NCBI GenBank assembly: GCA_902799245.1
Contig: CADBZY010000001.1
Coordinates: 182,514 to 246,513 of the forward strand
DNA: 64,000 nucleotides
From: an uncultured Ruminococcus sp.
GTDB lineage: Bacteria; Bacillota; Clostridia; Oscillospirales; Acutalibacteraceae
Reading direction: 5' to 3'
Shown here: positions 49,902-56,672 of the stretch, one piece after another
How the letters are laid out: the number at the start of each line of letters is the position of its first letter
Position numbering within the stretch: the first letter of the stretch is position 1
Notes under the pieces: generated by a model
Told to the model about the DNA's origin: nothing
The model's input: only the letters and a program-made list of their open reading frames with translations
The model's database searches: none
Program-made: the position numbers and the translations under genes

Positions 49902-50591
49902 TTGAAAAAATCGGAACCGACAGCCGAAGATTATGCGAGTCTGGAAAAATGCCGGCTGTTCAGCGGCTGTGACGGTGAGAAAATACGCGACTTCTTAGAG
50001 GAATCAGGCATCAAGGTGCTGAATTTTACCGGTAGAGAGACGCTGCCGCAGGAAATCCGTTCGGATTGCTGGGGAATAGTCCTGTCGGGTTCGGTCAGAA
50101 TATATTCAGGAGTGGACGGCGAAGGCGAGATGCTGCTGAATGTAGTTGGCGCCTCACAGCCGTTTGACATAGCGGTGCTGGCGGGTTGCCGTCCGAACCC
50201 CGTGATGTCCGAGATAAAAACGGCGGGAAAGTGCCGGATCGCGTTCATCGGCACATTGGAACCGACACATTTGATGGAGTGTTACCCGAAGGTCGCGGCG
50301 AACGTCATGGAATTCTTCTGTGGGCGGATTGCCTTTCTCAACCGGAAGATACACACCCTGTCACGCGGCACAGCGGAGCGGAAGCTGGCGGATTATCTGC
50401 TGAGTGAATTCACCGCGGACAGCGGCACACCGGAGGTAGTGATCAAGAGCTGCACGGAGCTTGCGGTACGCCTGAATCTATCGAGAGCGTCCCTCTACCG
50501 CGCCATCGGCCTATTAGAGCAGTCGGGCATGATCTCCCGCACCAACAAAGTCATCGCGCTTCTCGACCTGCCCTCGCTGCAATCCGTATAA
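49902..50591 (+). CDS. CRP/FNR family transcriptional regulator
   Basis: A 229-residue regulator with an N-terminal cyclic-nucleotide-binding-type beta barrel (about 18-125), a long dimerisation helix (about 125-155) and a C-terminal winged HTH (CTELAVRLNLSRASLYRAIGLLEQSGMISR). Eight cysteines are spread through it (for example LEKCRLFSGC near the N-terminus), which may mean redox or metal sensing, but no FNR-type spacing is clear. Start TTG at 49902 after AAGGAGG. The strong promoter overlapped downstream by a palindrome suggests negative autoregulation. The ABC importer genes that follow may be its targets. Confidence 0.85.
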   Translation: MKKSEPTAEDYASLEKCRLFSGCDGEKIRDFLEESGIKVLNFTGRETLPQEIRSDCWGIVLSGSVRIYSGVDGEGEMLLNVVGASQPFDIAVLAGCRPNPVMSEIKTAGKCRIAFIGTLEPTHLMECYPKVAANVMEFFCGRIAFLNRKIHTLSRGTAERKLADYLLSEFTADSGTPEVVIKSCTELAVRLNLSRASLYRAIGLLEQSGMISRTNKVIALLDLPSLQSV

Positions 50592-50630
50592 AAAAACAGG
50601 CGAAAGGAATCCCCAATCAAAAAGCAATCC

Positions 50631-50714
50631 CCTCCAACCCACAACCTCCAACATCCAACCTCCAACCTCCTACCTTCACCCTTCAACCTCCTACCTCCTA
50701 CCTTCACCCTTCAA
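50631..50714 (+). repeat. Twelve-unit heptamer array with higher-order pattern
   Basis: Twelve uninterrupted 7-base units, all fitting CCTNCNA or close variants. The string CCTCCTA, CCTTCAC, CCTTCAA occurs twice. The same words occur at 55577-55639. The period is kept without a single insertion or deletion. Confidence 0.95.
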
Positions 50715-50732
50715 CCTAAAGTAGCTTGTTCC

Positions 50733-50748
50733 GAGCCGGAAACGGCTC
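50733..50748 (+). terminator. Small GNRA-loop hairpin before the ABC importer
   Basis: GAGCCG-gaaa-CGGCTC, a perfect 6-base stem with a GAAA tetraloop. No T run follows, so it may stabilise or punctuate the mRNA between the regulator and importer genes instead of ending transcription. Confidence 0.4.
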
Positions 50749-50793
50749 TGACAATATATTCCAAAATTCATCTAAAGAAAGGAAATTGTGATA

Positions 50794-51840
50794 ATGAAAA
50801 CAATTTCGAAAATCACAGCGATCGTGATGTCGCTGGCCATGGCAGCAACGCTTGCCGCCTGCCATTCAGAGAAAAAGACCGACGTCTCCTCACAGACGGG
50901 AGAAGTCAAAACCGTATCGACCGAAGTCAAATTCGGCGCGCTGTACGGGCCGACAGGCGTATCACTGGCCAAATTAGCCACAGAGAAGGCGACAATCGCC
51001 GACGCGTACACCGACGGCGAGAACACCTACACCAACACCTACACGGCGGATTATGTAGACGAACCCACGCAGATGGTCGCCAAAATTTCCTCCGGAGAAG
51101 TGGACGTGGCGTGTGTACCCACCAATCTGGCGGCAAAGCTCTATAAGGTGACAAGCGGTAACGTCAAGGTCGCGGCAGTCAGCACCCTCGGCGTCCTGTA
51201 TATGATCGACACCTCGGGCGAAGTGAAGTCAGCGGCCGATCTGAAGGGCAAGACAATATACGCTCCCTCGACTGTGCAGGGTTCCAACCCGGAGTATATT
51301 CTGAATTACGTCATCAAGCAGAACAACCTCGACGACGTGAAGGTCAGCTTTGAATACACGGTTGACGAGCTGACCGCGAAGATCGTCAGCGGCGACGTGC
51401 AGACCATCATGGTTCCCGAGCCGAAGGCGACCGCCATCAAGGGACAGCTCAAGAAGGCGGAGAAGGAATTCACCGTCACCGACATGCAGGCGGAATGGAA
51501 CAAGGCATGTGACACTCCCATCGCGCAGGGCGTTGTAGTTGTCCGTGCCGACTGGCTGAAAGAGAACGAAGGCGCGTTCAAGACCTTCCTGAATGACTTC
51601 AAGGCGTCTTCCGACGCAGCGCTGAACGACCTCGACAACACCGTCGCGGCCGTGGTAGAGCTTGGCGTCATTCCCAACGAAGCCCTTGCAAAGCAGGCCA
51701 TTCCAAACTGCAATATCGTCAGCGTCACAGGCGAAGACATGAAGAAGTCCGTTTCCGGCTTCATCAATGTGCTGCTGGAAGCGGATCCTCAGTCCGTCGG
51801 CGGCGCAGCACCGGACGACGAATTCTATTATGTCGGCTGA
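50794..51840 (+). CDS. ABC transporter substrate-binding lipoprotein (NitT/TauT type)
   Basis: A 348-residue secreted solute-binding protein. The signal peptide ends in a lipobox (LAAC, Cys about 24). The body follows the SsuA/TauA/ThiY plan of two alpha/beta lobes, with PTNLAAKLYKVTSGNVKV and ADLKGKTIYAPSTVQGSNPEYIL. The ligand cannot be told from the sequence; sulfonates, nitrate and pyrimidine precursors are all handled by this family. ATG at 50794 follows AAAGGAAATTG. Permease and ATPase genes follow with overlap, so it is a complete importer. Confidence 0.88.
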   Translation: MKTISKITAIVMSLAMAATLAACHSEKKTDVSSQTGEVKTVSTEVKFGALYGPTGVSLAKLATEKATIADAYTDGENTYTNTYTADYVDEPTQMVAKISSGEVDVACVPTNLAAKLYKVTSGNVKVAAVSTLGVLYMIDTSGEVKSAADLKGKTIYAPSTVQGSNPEYILNYVIKQNNLDDVKVSFEYTVDELTAKIVSGDVQTIMVPEPKATAIKGQLKKAEKEFTVTDMQAEWNKACDTPIAQGVVVVRADWLKENEGAFKTFLNDFKASSDAALNDLDNTVAAVVELGVIPNEALAKQAIPNCNIVSVTGEDMKKSVSGFINVLLEADPQSVGGAAPDDEFYYVG

Positions 51841-52618
51841 GAAGCGCGCTAAAGTAAAAAGAATCACGATGAAGGCAGCTGTCGCGGCACTCTGGCTGGT
51901 GCTGTGGCAGCTTGTCTGTATTATCGTGGATATGGAGCTGCTTGTGGTTTCGCCGTGGAAGGTGCTGCGGCGACTGACGGAGCTGTCAGCGACGGCAGAA
52001 TTCTGGCAGTATTCGCTCAGCTCACTCGGCAGAATCACTGAGGGATTTCTGCTGGGAAGCGCGACAGGGGCAGTCCTCGCCATGCTCTGTCATAAATTCA
52101 CCTTTGCGCGGGAATTCTTCTCGCCCGCCGTCATGCTGATCAAATCGACCCCGGTGGCGTCGTTCATCATACTGGCGCTGGTGTGGCTGACGGGACAGTG
52201 GGTGCCGGTGTTCATATCCTTTCTGATGGTGCTGCCAGTGGTGTACAGCAACGTCTTTCAGGGTCTGCGCGAAGTCGACCCGAAGTTGCTTGAAATGGCG
52301 AAGGTCTACGGCATGAACCGCCAGAAACGCGTGATGAAGATATACATTCCGTCGGTGCTGCCCTATATGATGGCGGCGTGTCGCACCGCGTTGGGGCTGT
52401 CGTGGAAGGCCGGCGTCGCCGCCGAAGTCATCGGCGTGACAAAGAATTCCATCGGCAGACAGCTCTATTATTCCAAGATTTACCTTGAAACCGCTGATCT
52501 TTTCGCATGGACGGCGGTAGTGATCATCATGAGCATCGCCCTGGAAAAATGCTTTGTCTGGGCAGTGGAAACCGTCAGCAAAAAATTCCACTTCGGACGG
52601 GTATCCGTCAGCCGGTAG
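51830..52618 (+). CDS. ABC transporter permease (NitT/TauT type)
   Basis: A 262-residue inner-membrane protein of the binding-protein-dependent transport type with about six membrane segments. The EAA loop (GLREVDPKLLEMAKVYGMNRQKRV) that contacts the ATPase is clear. ATG at 51830 overlaps the substrate-binding gene by 11 bases and matches the usual short basic N-terminus (SAEKRAKVKRI). It works with the flanking binding protein and ATPase. Confidence 0.9.
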   Translation: MSAEKRAKVKRITMKAAVAALWLVLWQLVCIIVDMELLVVSPWKVLRRLTELSATAEFWQYSLSSLGRITEGFLLGSATGAVLAMLCHKFTFAREFFSPAVMLIKSTPVASFIILALVWLTGQWVPVFISFLMVLPVVYSNVFQGLREVDPKLLEMAKVYGMNRQKRVMKIYIPSVLPYMMAACRTALGLSWKAGVAAEVIGVTKNSIGRQLYYSKIYLETADLFAWTAVVIIMSIALEKCFVWAVETVSKKFHFGRVSVSR

Positions 52619-52737
52619 CAAGGCCGAAGGGGGGCAGCATGAAACGGGTGACGGGTGCGGATCCTACGACCCGACGCAGAAAGAGAAGACGCACCCCGGA
52701 AAAAACCAAATCCCAACCAGAAAGCGAGGAACGGCAC

Positions 52738-53304
52738 ATGCCGCTGATCGTAAAAAACGTGAGCAAATCCTTCGGTGAAAAACAAGTCCTGCATGAATTC
52801 TCCATGACCGCAGAGGAAGGGGAGAGGGTGTGCATCTTAGGGCCGTCAGGCGGCGGCAAGACGACGCTGCTGAATATCATAGCGGGCCTGCTGCCGCCGG
52901 ACAGCGGCGAAGTGCAGCGACCGGAAGGGAAAATGTCCTATGTGTTTCAGGAATACCGGCTGCTGCCGTGGTTGAATGCGGAGGAAAACATAACGGCGAC
53001 AGCGTGCTGCACGAAGGAACGCGCGCGGGAGATACTGAACGCGCTGGAACTGGGCGCGGAGCGGAAGGCCTATCCGGACGATTTTTCCGGCGGCATGAAG
53101 CAGCGGCTGAGCATCGCGCGGGCGCTTGCTTATGAATCATCGTTGATACTGATGGACGAGCCGTTCAAAGGGCTGGATCCGGAGCTTCGGGAACGTGTCA
53201 TCGCATATGTAGACGAATGCTGCAAAGACCGGACGGTCATTCTTGTCACGCATGATAAAGCTGAATGTGATCTGATGAAATGCACGAAAATGTATGAAAT
53301 GTGA
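52738..53304 (+). CDS. ABC transporter ATP-binding protein
   Basis: A 188-residue ATPase with Walker A (GPSGGGKTTLL), Q-loop (YVFQEYRLLPW), signature (FSGGMKQRLSIARA), Walker B (LILMDEPFKGLD) and H-loop (VTHDKAEC). It is short for the SsuB/TauB family, ending soon after the H-loop, and the regulatory C-terminal tail is missing. ATG at 52738 follows GAGG by eight bases. An in-frame ATG at 52639 with AAGGGGGG upstream would add 33 basic residues and cannot be excluded. It powers the importer encoded just upstream. Confidence 0.88.
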   Translation: MPLIVKNVSKSFGEKQVLHEFSMTAEEGERVCILGPSGGGKTTLLNIIAGLLPPDSGEVQRPEGKMSYVFQEYRLLPWLNAEENITATACCTKERAREILNALELGAERKAYPDDFSGGMKQRLSIARALAYESSLILMDEPFKGLDPELRERVIAYVDECCKDRTVILVTHDKAECDLMKCTKMYEM

Positions 53305-53510
53305 TCATCTCGGAGAAAAACACCCCTGTAAAATTGTCGTCGTTCGTCATATTGCACAAACACACTTTAATCTGTTAAACAAACAAAAGACAGCACATCA
53401 CAATATAAGACAAAATCCCTTTATTTATCGTTATTTAATAACTATTTATCGCTCCGCGGTGATTAGTTTTTGAAAGAATTGATAAAAATGCAAAAAACAA
53501 AAAAAATATA
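53305..53510. other. AT-rich gap before the sugar transferase gene
   Basis: About 200 bases with no reading frame or RNA I recognise, apart from short imperfect stems. No clear terminator of the ABC operon is visible. Confidence 0.35.
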
Positions 53511-53539
53511 TTGAAATTCGATAAACGATGTGATATACT
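53511..53539 (+). promoter_or_regulatory. Promoter of the sugar transferase gene
   Basis: TTGAAA at 53511-53516 and TATACT at 53534-53539, with a 17-base spacer and a TGA extension. The leader holds a nested hairpin (CAAAGCA at 53545-53551 with TGCTTTG at 53598-53604, GCGTG at 53563-53567 with CACGC at 53581-53585). Confidence 0.7.
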
Positions 53540-53635
53540 ATAAACAAAGCAAAAGGAAAAAGGCGTGCGAGTAAATGTGTCACGCGACCGGTTCAACTGC
53601 TTTGCTTAATTGTGATTTTAAGGGGGTCATTTGTC

Positions 53636-54292
53636 ATGGTTAATGTGCGTGAGAATTATGTAGGCACTCTTTATTTTGATGACACACGAATCAAGACAAA
53701 GCCTGTTTACACTGTTCTCAAGAGAATATTTGATGTATGCGTTGCGGCAGCAGCCCTGACGCTTCTCCTTCCGCTCTTCGCGCTGGTAGCGATCATGATC
53801 AAGTTTGATTCCGAAGGCTCGGTCATATTCAGCCAGAACCGCGTTGGCAAAAACGGCAATCTTTTCAAGGTCTACAAATTCCGCACCATGAAGGTAAACG
53901 CACCTCATGAAATGGCTACAGCGGATCTTTCGGATCCGTACGCGCACATCACCCGTGTGGGACGTGTGCTGAGAAAGACCAGTATCGACGAGCTGCCCCA
54001 GCTTTTCAACGTGCTGATCGGCGACATGAGCCTGGTAGGGCCTCGTCCTCTTATCATGAGCGAATCCGACGTCCATAAGCTGCGTATGCGTGAAGGCGTG
54101 TACGATGTGCGTCCCGGTGTGACCGGATGGGCGCAGGTCAACGGACGCGACTGTGTTCCGGCGGAGGAAAAGGTGTATTTCGACAAGGAATACGTCGTCA
54201 AGCGCTCCGTAGTGTTCGACATGATCATTTTTGCCAAGACTGTTTCGGTAGTCATCGGCGGTCAGGGTTATGTGGAAGGCAGAAGAAACTGA
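53636..54292 (+). CDS. Undecaprenyl-phosphate sugar phosphotransferase
   Basis: A 218-residue bacterial sugar transferase of the WcaJ/PglC type. It has one N-terminal hydrophobic segment (VCVAAAALTLLLPLFALVAIMI), then KFRTMKVNAP, DELPQLFNVLIGDMSLVGPRPL and RPGVTGWAQVNGR, the standard catalytic motifs. It transfers a sugar phosphate from a UDP-sugar to the lipid carrier, starting exopolysaccharide or glycan assembly at the membrane. The short form lacks the large N-terminal domain of PglC-WbaP hybrids. ATG at 53636 follows AAGGGGG. It is monocistronic, with its own promoter and terminator. Confidence 0.9.
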   Translation: MVNVRENYVGTLYFDDTRIKTKPVYTVLKRIFDVCVAAAALTLLLPLFALVAIMIKFDSEGSVIFSQNRVGKNGNLFKVYKFRTMKVNAPHEMATADLSDPYAHITRVGRVLRKTSIDELPQLFNVLIGDMSLVGPRPLIMSESDVHKLRMREGVYDVRPGVTGWAQVNGRDCVPAEEKVYFDKEYVVKRSVVFDMIIFAKTVSVVIGGQGYVEGRRN

Positions 54293-54323
54293 TCCCTTTC
54301 CCAACAAATCAAAATGGTATCTC

Positions 54324-54363
54324 AGCGGCTGTTGTACGTTTTCGTGCGGCAGCCGCTTTTTTT
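54324..54363 (+). terminator. Terminator of the sugar transferase gene
   Basis: AGCGGCTG pairs with CAGCCGCT, the stem extends inward (GTACG with mismatch) and TTTTTTT follows. Confidence 0.9.
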
Positions 54364-54400
54364 AGGTAGGAGGTTGAAGGTTGAAGGTAGGAGGTAGGAG
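54364..54400 (+). repeat. Heptamer array (AGGTAGG/AGGTTGA units)
   Basis: Units AGGTAGG, AGGTTGA, AGGTTGA, AGGTAGG, AGGTAGG directly following the terminator T run. It mixes the two commonest unit types. Confidence 0.9.
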
Positions 54401-54434
54401 CAAATTTACTGCTTGATCTTAATTAAACTTCCTC

Positions 54435-54463
54435 TTGACAATCTCAAAAATAAGAGCTATAAT
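54435..54463 (+). promoter_or_regulatory. Consensus promoter of the DUF4373/DnaD gene
   Basis: TTGACA at 54435-54440 and TATAAT at 54458-54463 with a 17-base spacer, a perfect sigma-A consensus, about 100 bases before the start. Confidence 0.9.
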
Positions 54464-54565
54464 ATAGATAACTTCCATAAACGGAACCTCTTGTTTAATA
54501 AAAAGGTGACAAGCGGAGATGATTCGTGACTTCTTCCGCACACCGGAATAAGGAGATGTGATCGT

Positions 54566-55561
54566 ATGCCAAGACCGAGAAAGGCAGGACTGGATTACTA
54601 CTACAAGGGGGTGCATGAATGGGACGACATCGAAATGACAGAGCTGCTGCAGAAGTACGGGCCGATGGGCTACTGCATATACGAGGTCGTTCGGAGCAAG
54701 GTTTATGAAAGCGGGTATTATCTGGAGTTTTCCTTAGACCGTCTGGCGTGTTATGTGATCAAGACGGTAGGAAACAGGTGGATAAGAGATAAAAGCATTG
54801 CGCTGCAAGTGATACGTTACTGCGCTGAGATAGGGCTGTTCGACAATGCCCTCATGCAGCAGTCGGTGATCACCTCTGTCAATATCCAGCAACACTATGC
54901 CGAAGTGACTGCGAGAAGCAAGGCGGATAAGAGCAAATACTGGCTGCTGGGCGATTCCGAAAAATCGGAACACCCCGCGGAGCAACCCGACCTGTCCGCA
55001 AAAGAGGTTTCCGCAGCAAAAACCGAGGTTTTCTCCGCAAAAACCCGCGAATTCCCCGAGAATATGCACCAAAGCAAAGAAAATAAAACAAAACAAAAGA
55101 AAATGAAAGCAAAGCAAAGCGCACCTGCCGGTGAAGAAATCGCCCTTTCAGCTTCCGCCTGCGGAAATATGCTAGCCGCCGCGCTGCCGGAAGAATATGA
55201 TAAAGTGGAAGAGAAATATGTTTCCATAACGGGAAGGCATTTCAGAAAGTCGGACATAGCGGCGCTGGAAGAGATGCGTTCTATGGGCGCAACCGATTCC
55301 GTGATATTGTACGCTATGAATCAGGTAGCCAATCGAGGGAACAAAGAGATAGGTTCTCTGCGTTATTTTCTGCCCATCGTCCGTGAAGCCCTCAGAAACA
55401 ATAAAGACTCCCCATCGGCCGCCACAAAAGCAAAACCGGATGGGAAGTCAGAACGCCTGCCCGAAACATCCGAAACAGACGAAATAGAAAGAATCCTCGA
55501 CGAAGAATGGTTATCGATCATAAGCAAATACGAGCCGATGTCAGAAGAAGACTACGTGTAA
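54566..55561 (+). CDS. DUF4373 (Lin1244/Lin1753-like)-DnaD domain protein, replication-initiator type
   Basis: A 331-residue protein. The N-terminal 130 residues (PRPRKAGLDYYYKGVHEWDD, LLQKYGPMGYCIYEVVRSKVYE) match the Lin1244/Lin1753-type winged-helix domain (DUF4373). A low-complexity Lys/Gln-rich linker follows, then a DnaD-like helical region (SDIAALEEMRSMGATDSVILYAMNQVANRGNKEIGSLRYFLPIVREAL). In phages and plasmids such proteins help load the replicative helicase. Here it stands alone with its own strong promoter, 23 kb from the phage cassette. It may be a stranded phage gene or a host DnaD paralogue. ATG follows AAGGAGATGTG. Confidence 0.82.
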   Translation: MPRPRKAGLDYYYKGVHEWDDIEMTELLQKYGPMGYCIYEVVRSKVYESGYYLEFSLDRLACYVIKTVGNRWIRDKSIALQVIRYCAEIGLFDNALMQQSVITSVNIQQHYAEVTARSKADKSKYWLLGDSEKSEHPAEQPDLSAKEVSAAKTEVFSAKTREFPENMHQSKENKTKQKKMKAKQSAPAGEEIALSASACGNMLAAALPEEYDKVEEKYVSITGRHFRKSDIAALEEMRSMGATDSVILYAMNQVANRGNKEIGSLRYFLPIVREALRNNKDSPSAATKAKPDGKSERLPETSETDEIERILDEEWLSIISKYEPMSEEDYV

Positions 55562-55576
55562 AAAACTCACCCAAAA

Positions 55577-55639
55577 CCTCCTACCTCCTACCTTTGACCT
55601 TCACCCTTCAACCTCCTACCTTCACCCTTCACCCTAAAG
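55577..55639. repeat. Heptamer array between convergent genes, overlapping the tsaD stop
   Basis: Nine 7-base units, including CCTCCTA three times, CCTTCAC three times and CCTTCAA once. The last unit CCTAAAG contains the complement of the tsaD stop codon (55634-55636), so the array edge coincides with the end of the gene. Confidence 0.93.
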
Positions 55640-56641
55640 CTCAATGCTGCGTTCAGCGCGGGCATTGAGGCTCATGTCGGCGGTATTCCCCTGAAGGAAT
55701 TCAAAATACCCCTGCGCGCCGATCATAGCGGCATTGTCCCCGCAGAGGGAGAGTTCGGGGTAATAGAGTTCAAAACCCCGTTCGGCGCAAAGCTGTGTCA
55801 TTCTCCTGCGAAGAAGGGAATTAGCGGAAACGCCGCCGGCCAGCACCAGCCGCCTGTGTCCGAAGTCCTTCGCGGCCAGCAGGAAGCGATCGGTGAGAAT
55901 ATTCACCACGGATTGACGAACGGAAGCCGCCATATCCTCACGGGGAATGTCGATCCCCTTTTGGGTCATATTGTGAATCGTGTTGATAACGGCAGTCTTA
56001 AGCCCGGAAAAGCTGAAATCGTAGGGCGAGCCGCTGACCTTCGGCACAGGGAAGGAGAAGGCGTTGGGATCGCCGCCCTCGGCCAATTTGTCCATATGAA
56101 CGCCGCCGGGGTAGGGGAGACCCATCGTACGGGCGGTCTTGTCGAAAGCCTCGCCTGCGGCGTCGTCCCGTGTGCGGCCGATAATGCGCATGGAGGTGTA
56201 ATCGCTGACCTCCACGATGTGGCTGTGACCGCCGGAAACGACAAGGCAAAGGAAGGGCGGCTGCAATTCGGGGTGAGAGATGTAATTGGCGGCGATGTGG
56301 CCCCGCAAATGATGCACGGGAACGAGCGGTTTTCCCGCGGTCAGCGCCAGTCCCTTGGCGAAATTCACCCCGACCAGCAGCGACCCGATCAGCCCGGGAT
56401 AAGCGGTGACGGCCACAGCGTCAACGTCCTGAATATTCAGCTTTGCCTGTGCGAGCGCCTCGGCGACCACGCCGGAAATAGCCTCGCAGTGCATTCTTCC
56501 GGCAATTTCCGGCACCACTCCGCCGAATTCCACATGCCGGAAGACCTGCGAAGCGACGACGGAGGAAAGCACCTTTCTTCCGTCCTCCACCACAGCGGCG
56601 GCAGTATCGTCGCAGGAGGATTCAATTGCAAAAATCTTCAT
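55634..56641 (-). CDS. tsaD: tRNA N6-adenosine threonylcarbamoyltransferase TsaD
   Basis: A 335-residue ASKHA-fold enzyme that adds threonylcarbamoyl to A37 of ANN-decoding tRNAs together with TsaB and TsaE. It has IESSCDDTAAAVV at the N-terminus, the metal-binding His111 and His115 in HHLRGH, VSGGHSHI, and the C-terminal GGVSANSLLR and CGDNAAMIG motifs. Length is normal. ATG at 56641 follows AAAGGGAATG. TsaB and TsaE are not in the window. The gene's stop lies inside a heptamer unit. Confidence 0.96.
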   Translation of the reverse strand: MKIFAIESSCDDTAAAVVEDGRKVLSSVVASQVFRHVEFGGVVPEIAGRMHCEAISGVVAEALAQAKLNIQDVDAVAVTAYPGLIGSLLVGVNFAKGLALTAGKPLVPVHHLRGHIAANYISHPELQPPFLCLVVSGGHSHIVEVSDYTSMRIIGRTRDDAAGEAFDKTARTMGLPYPGGVHMDKLAEGGDPNAFSFPVPKVSGSPYDFSFSGLKTAVINTIHNMTQKGIDIPREDMAASVRQSVVNILTDRFLLAAKDFGHRRLVLAGGVSANSLLRRRMTQLCAERGFELYYPELSLCGDNAAMIGAQGYFEFLQGNTADMSLNARAERSIEL

Positions 56642-56672
56642 TTTATCATTCCCTTTTCATTAGGTTGAAGGC

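Noticed and set aside
50631..50714. CRISPR array
   Set aside because: The repeats are 7 bases and contiguous, with no unique spacers and no cas genes.
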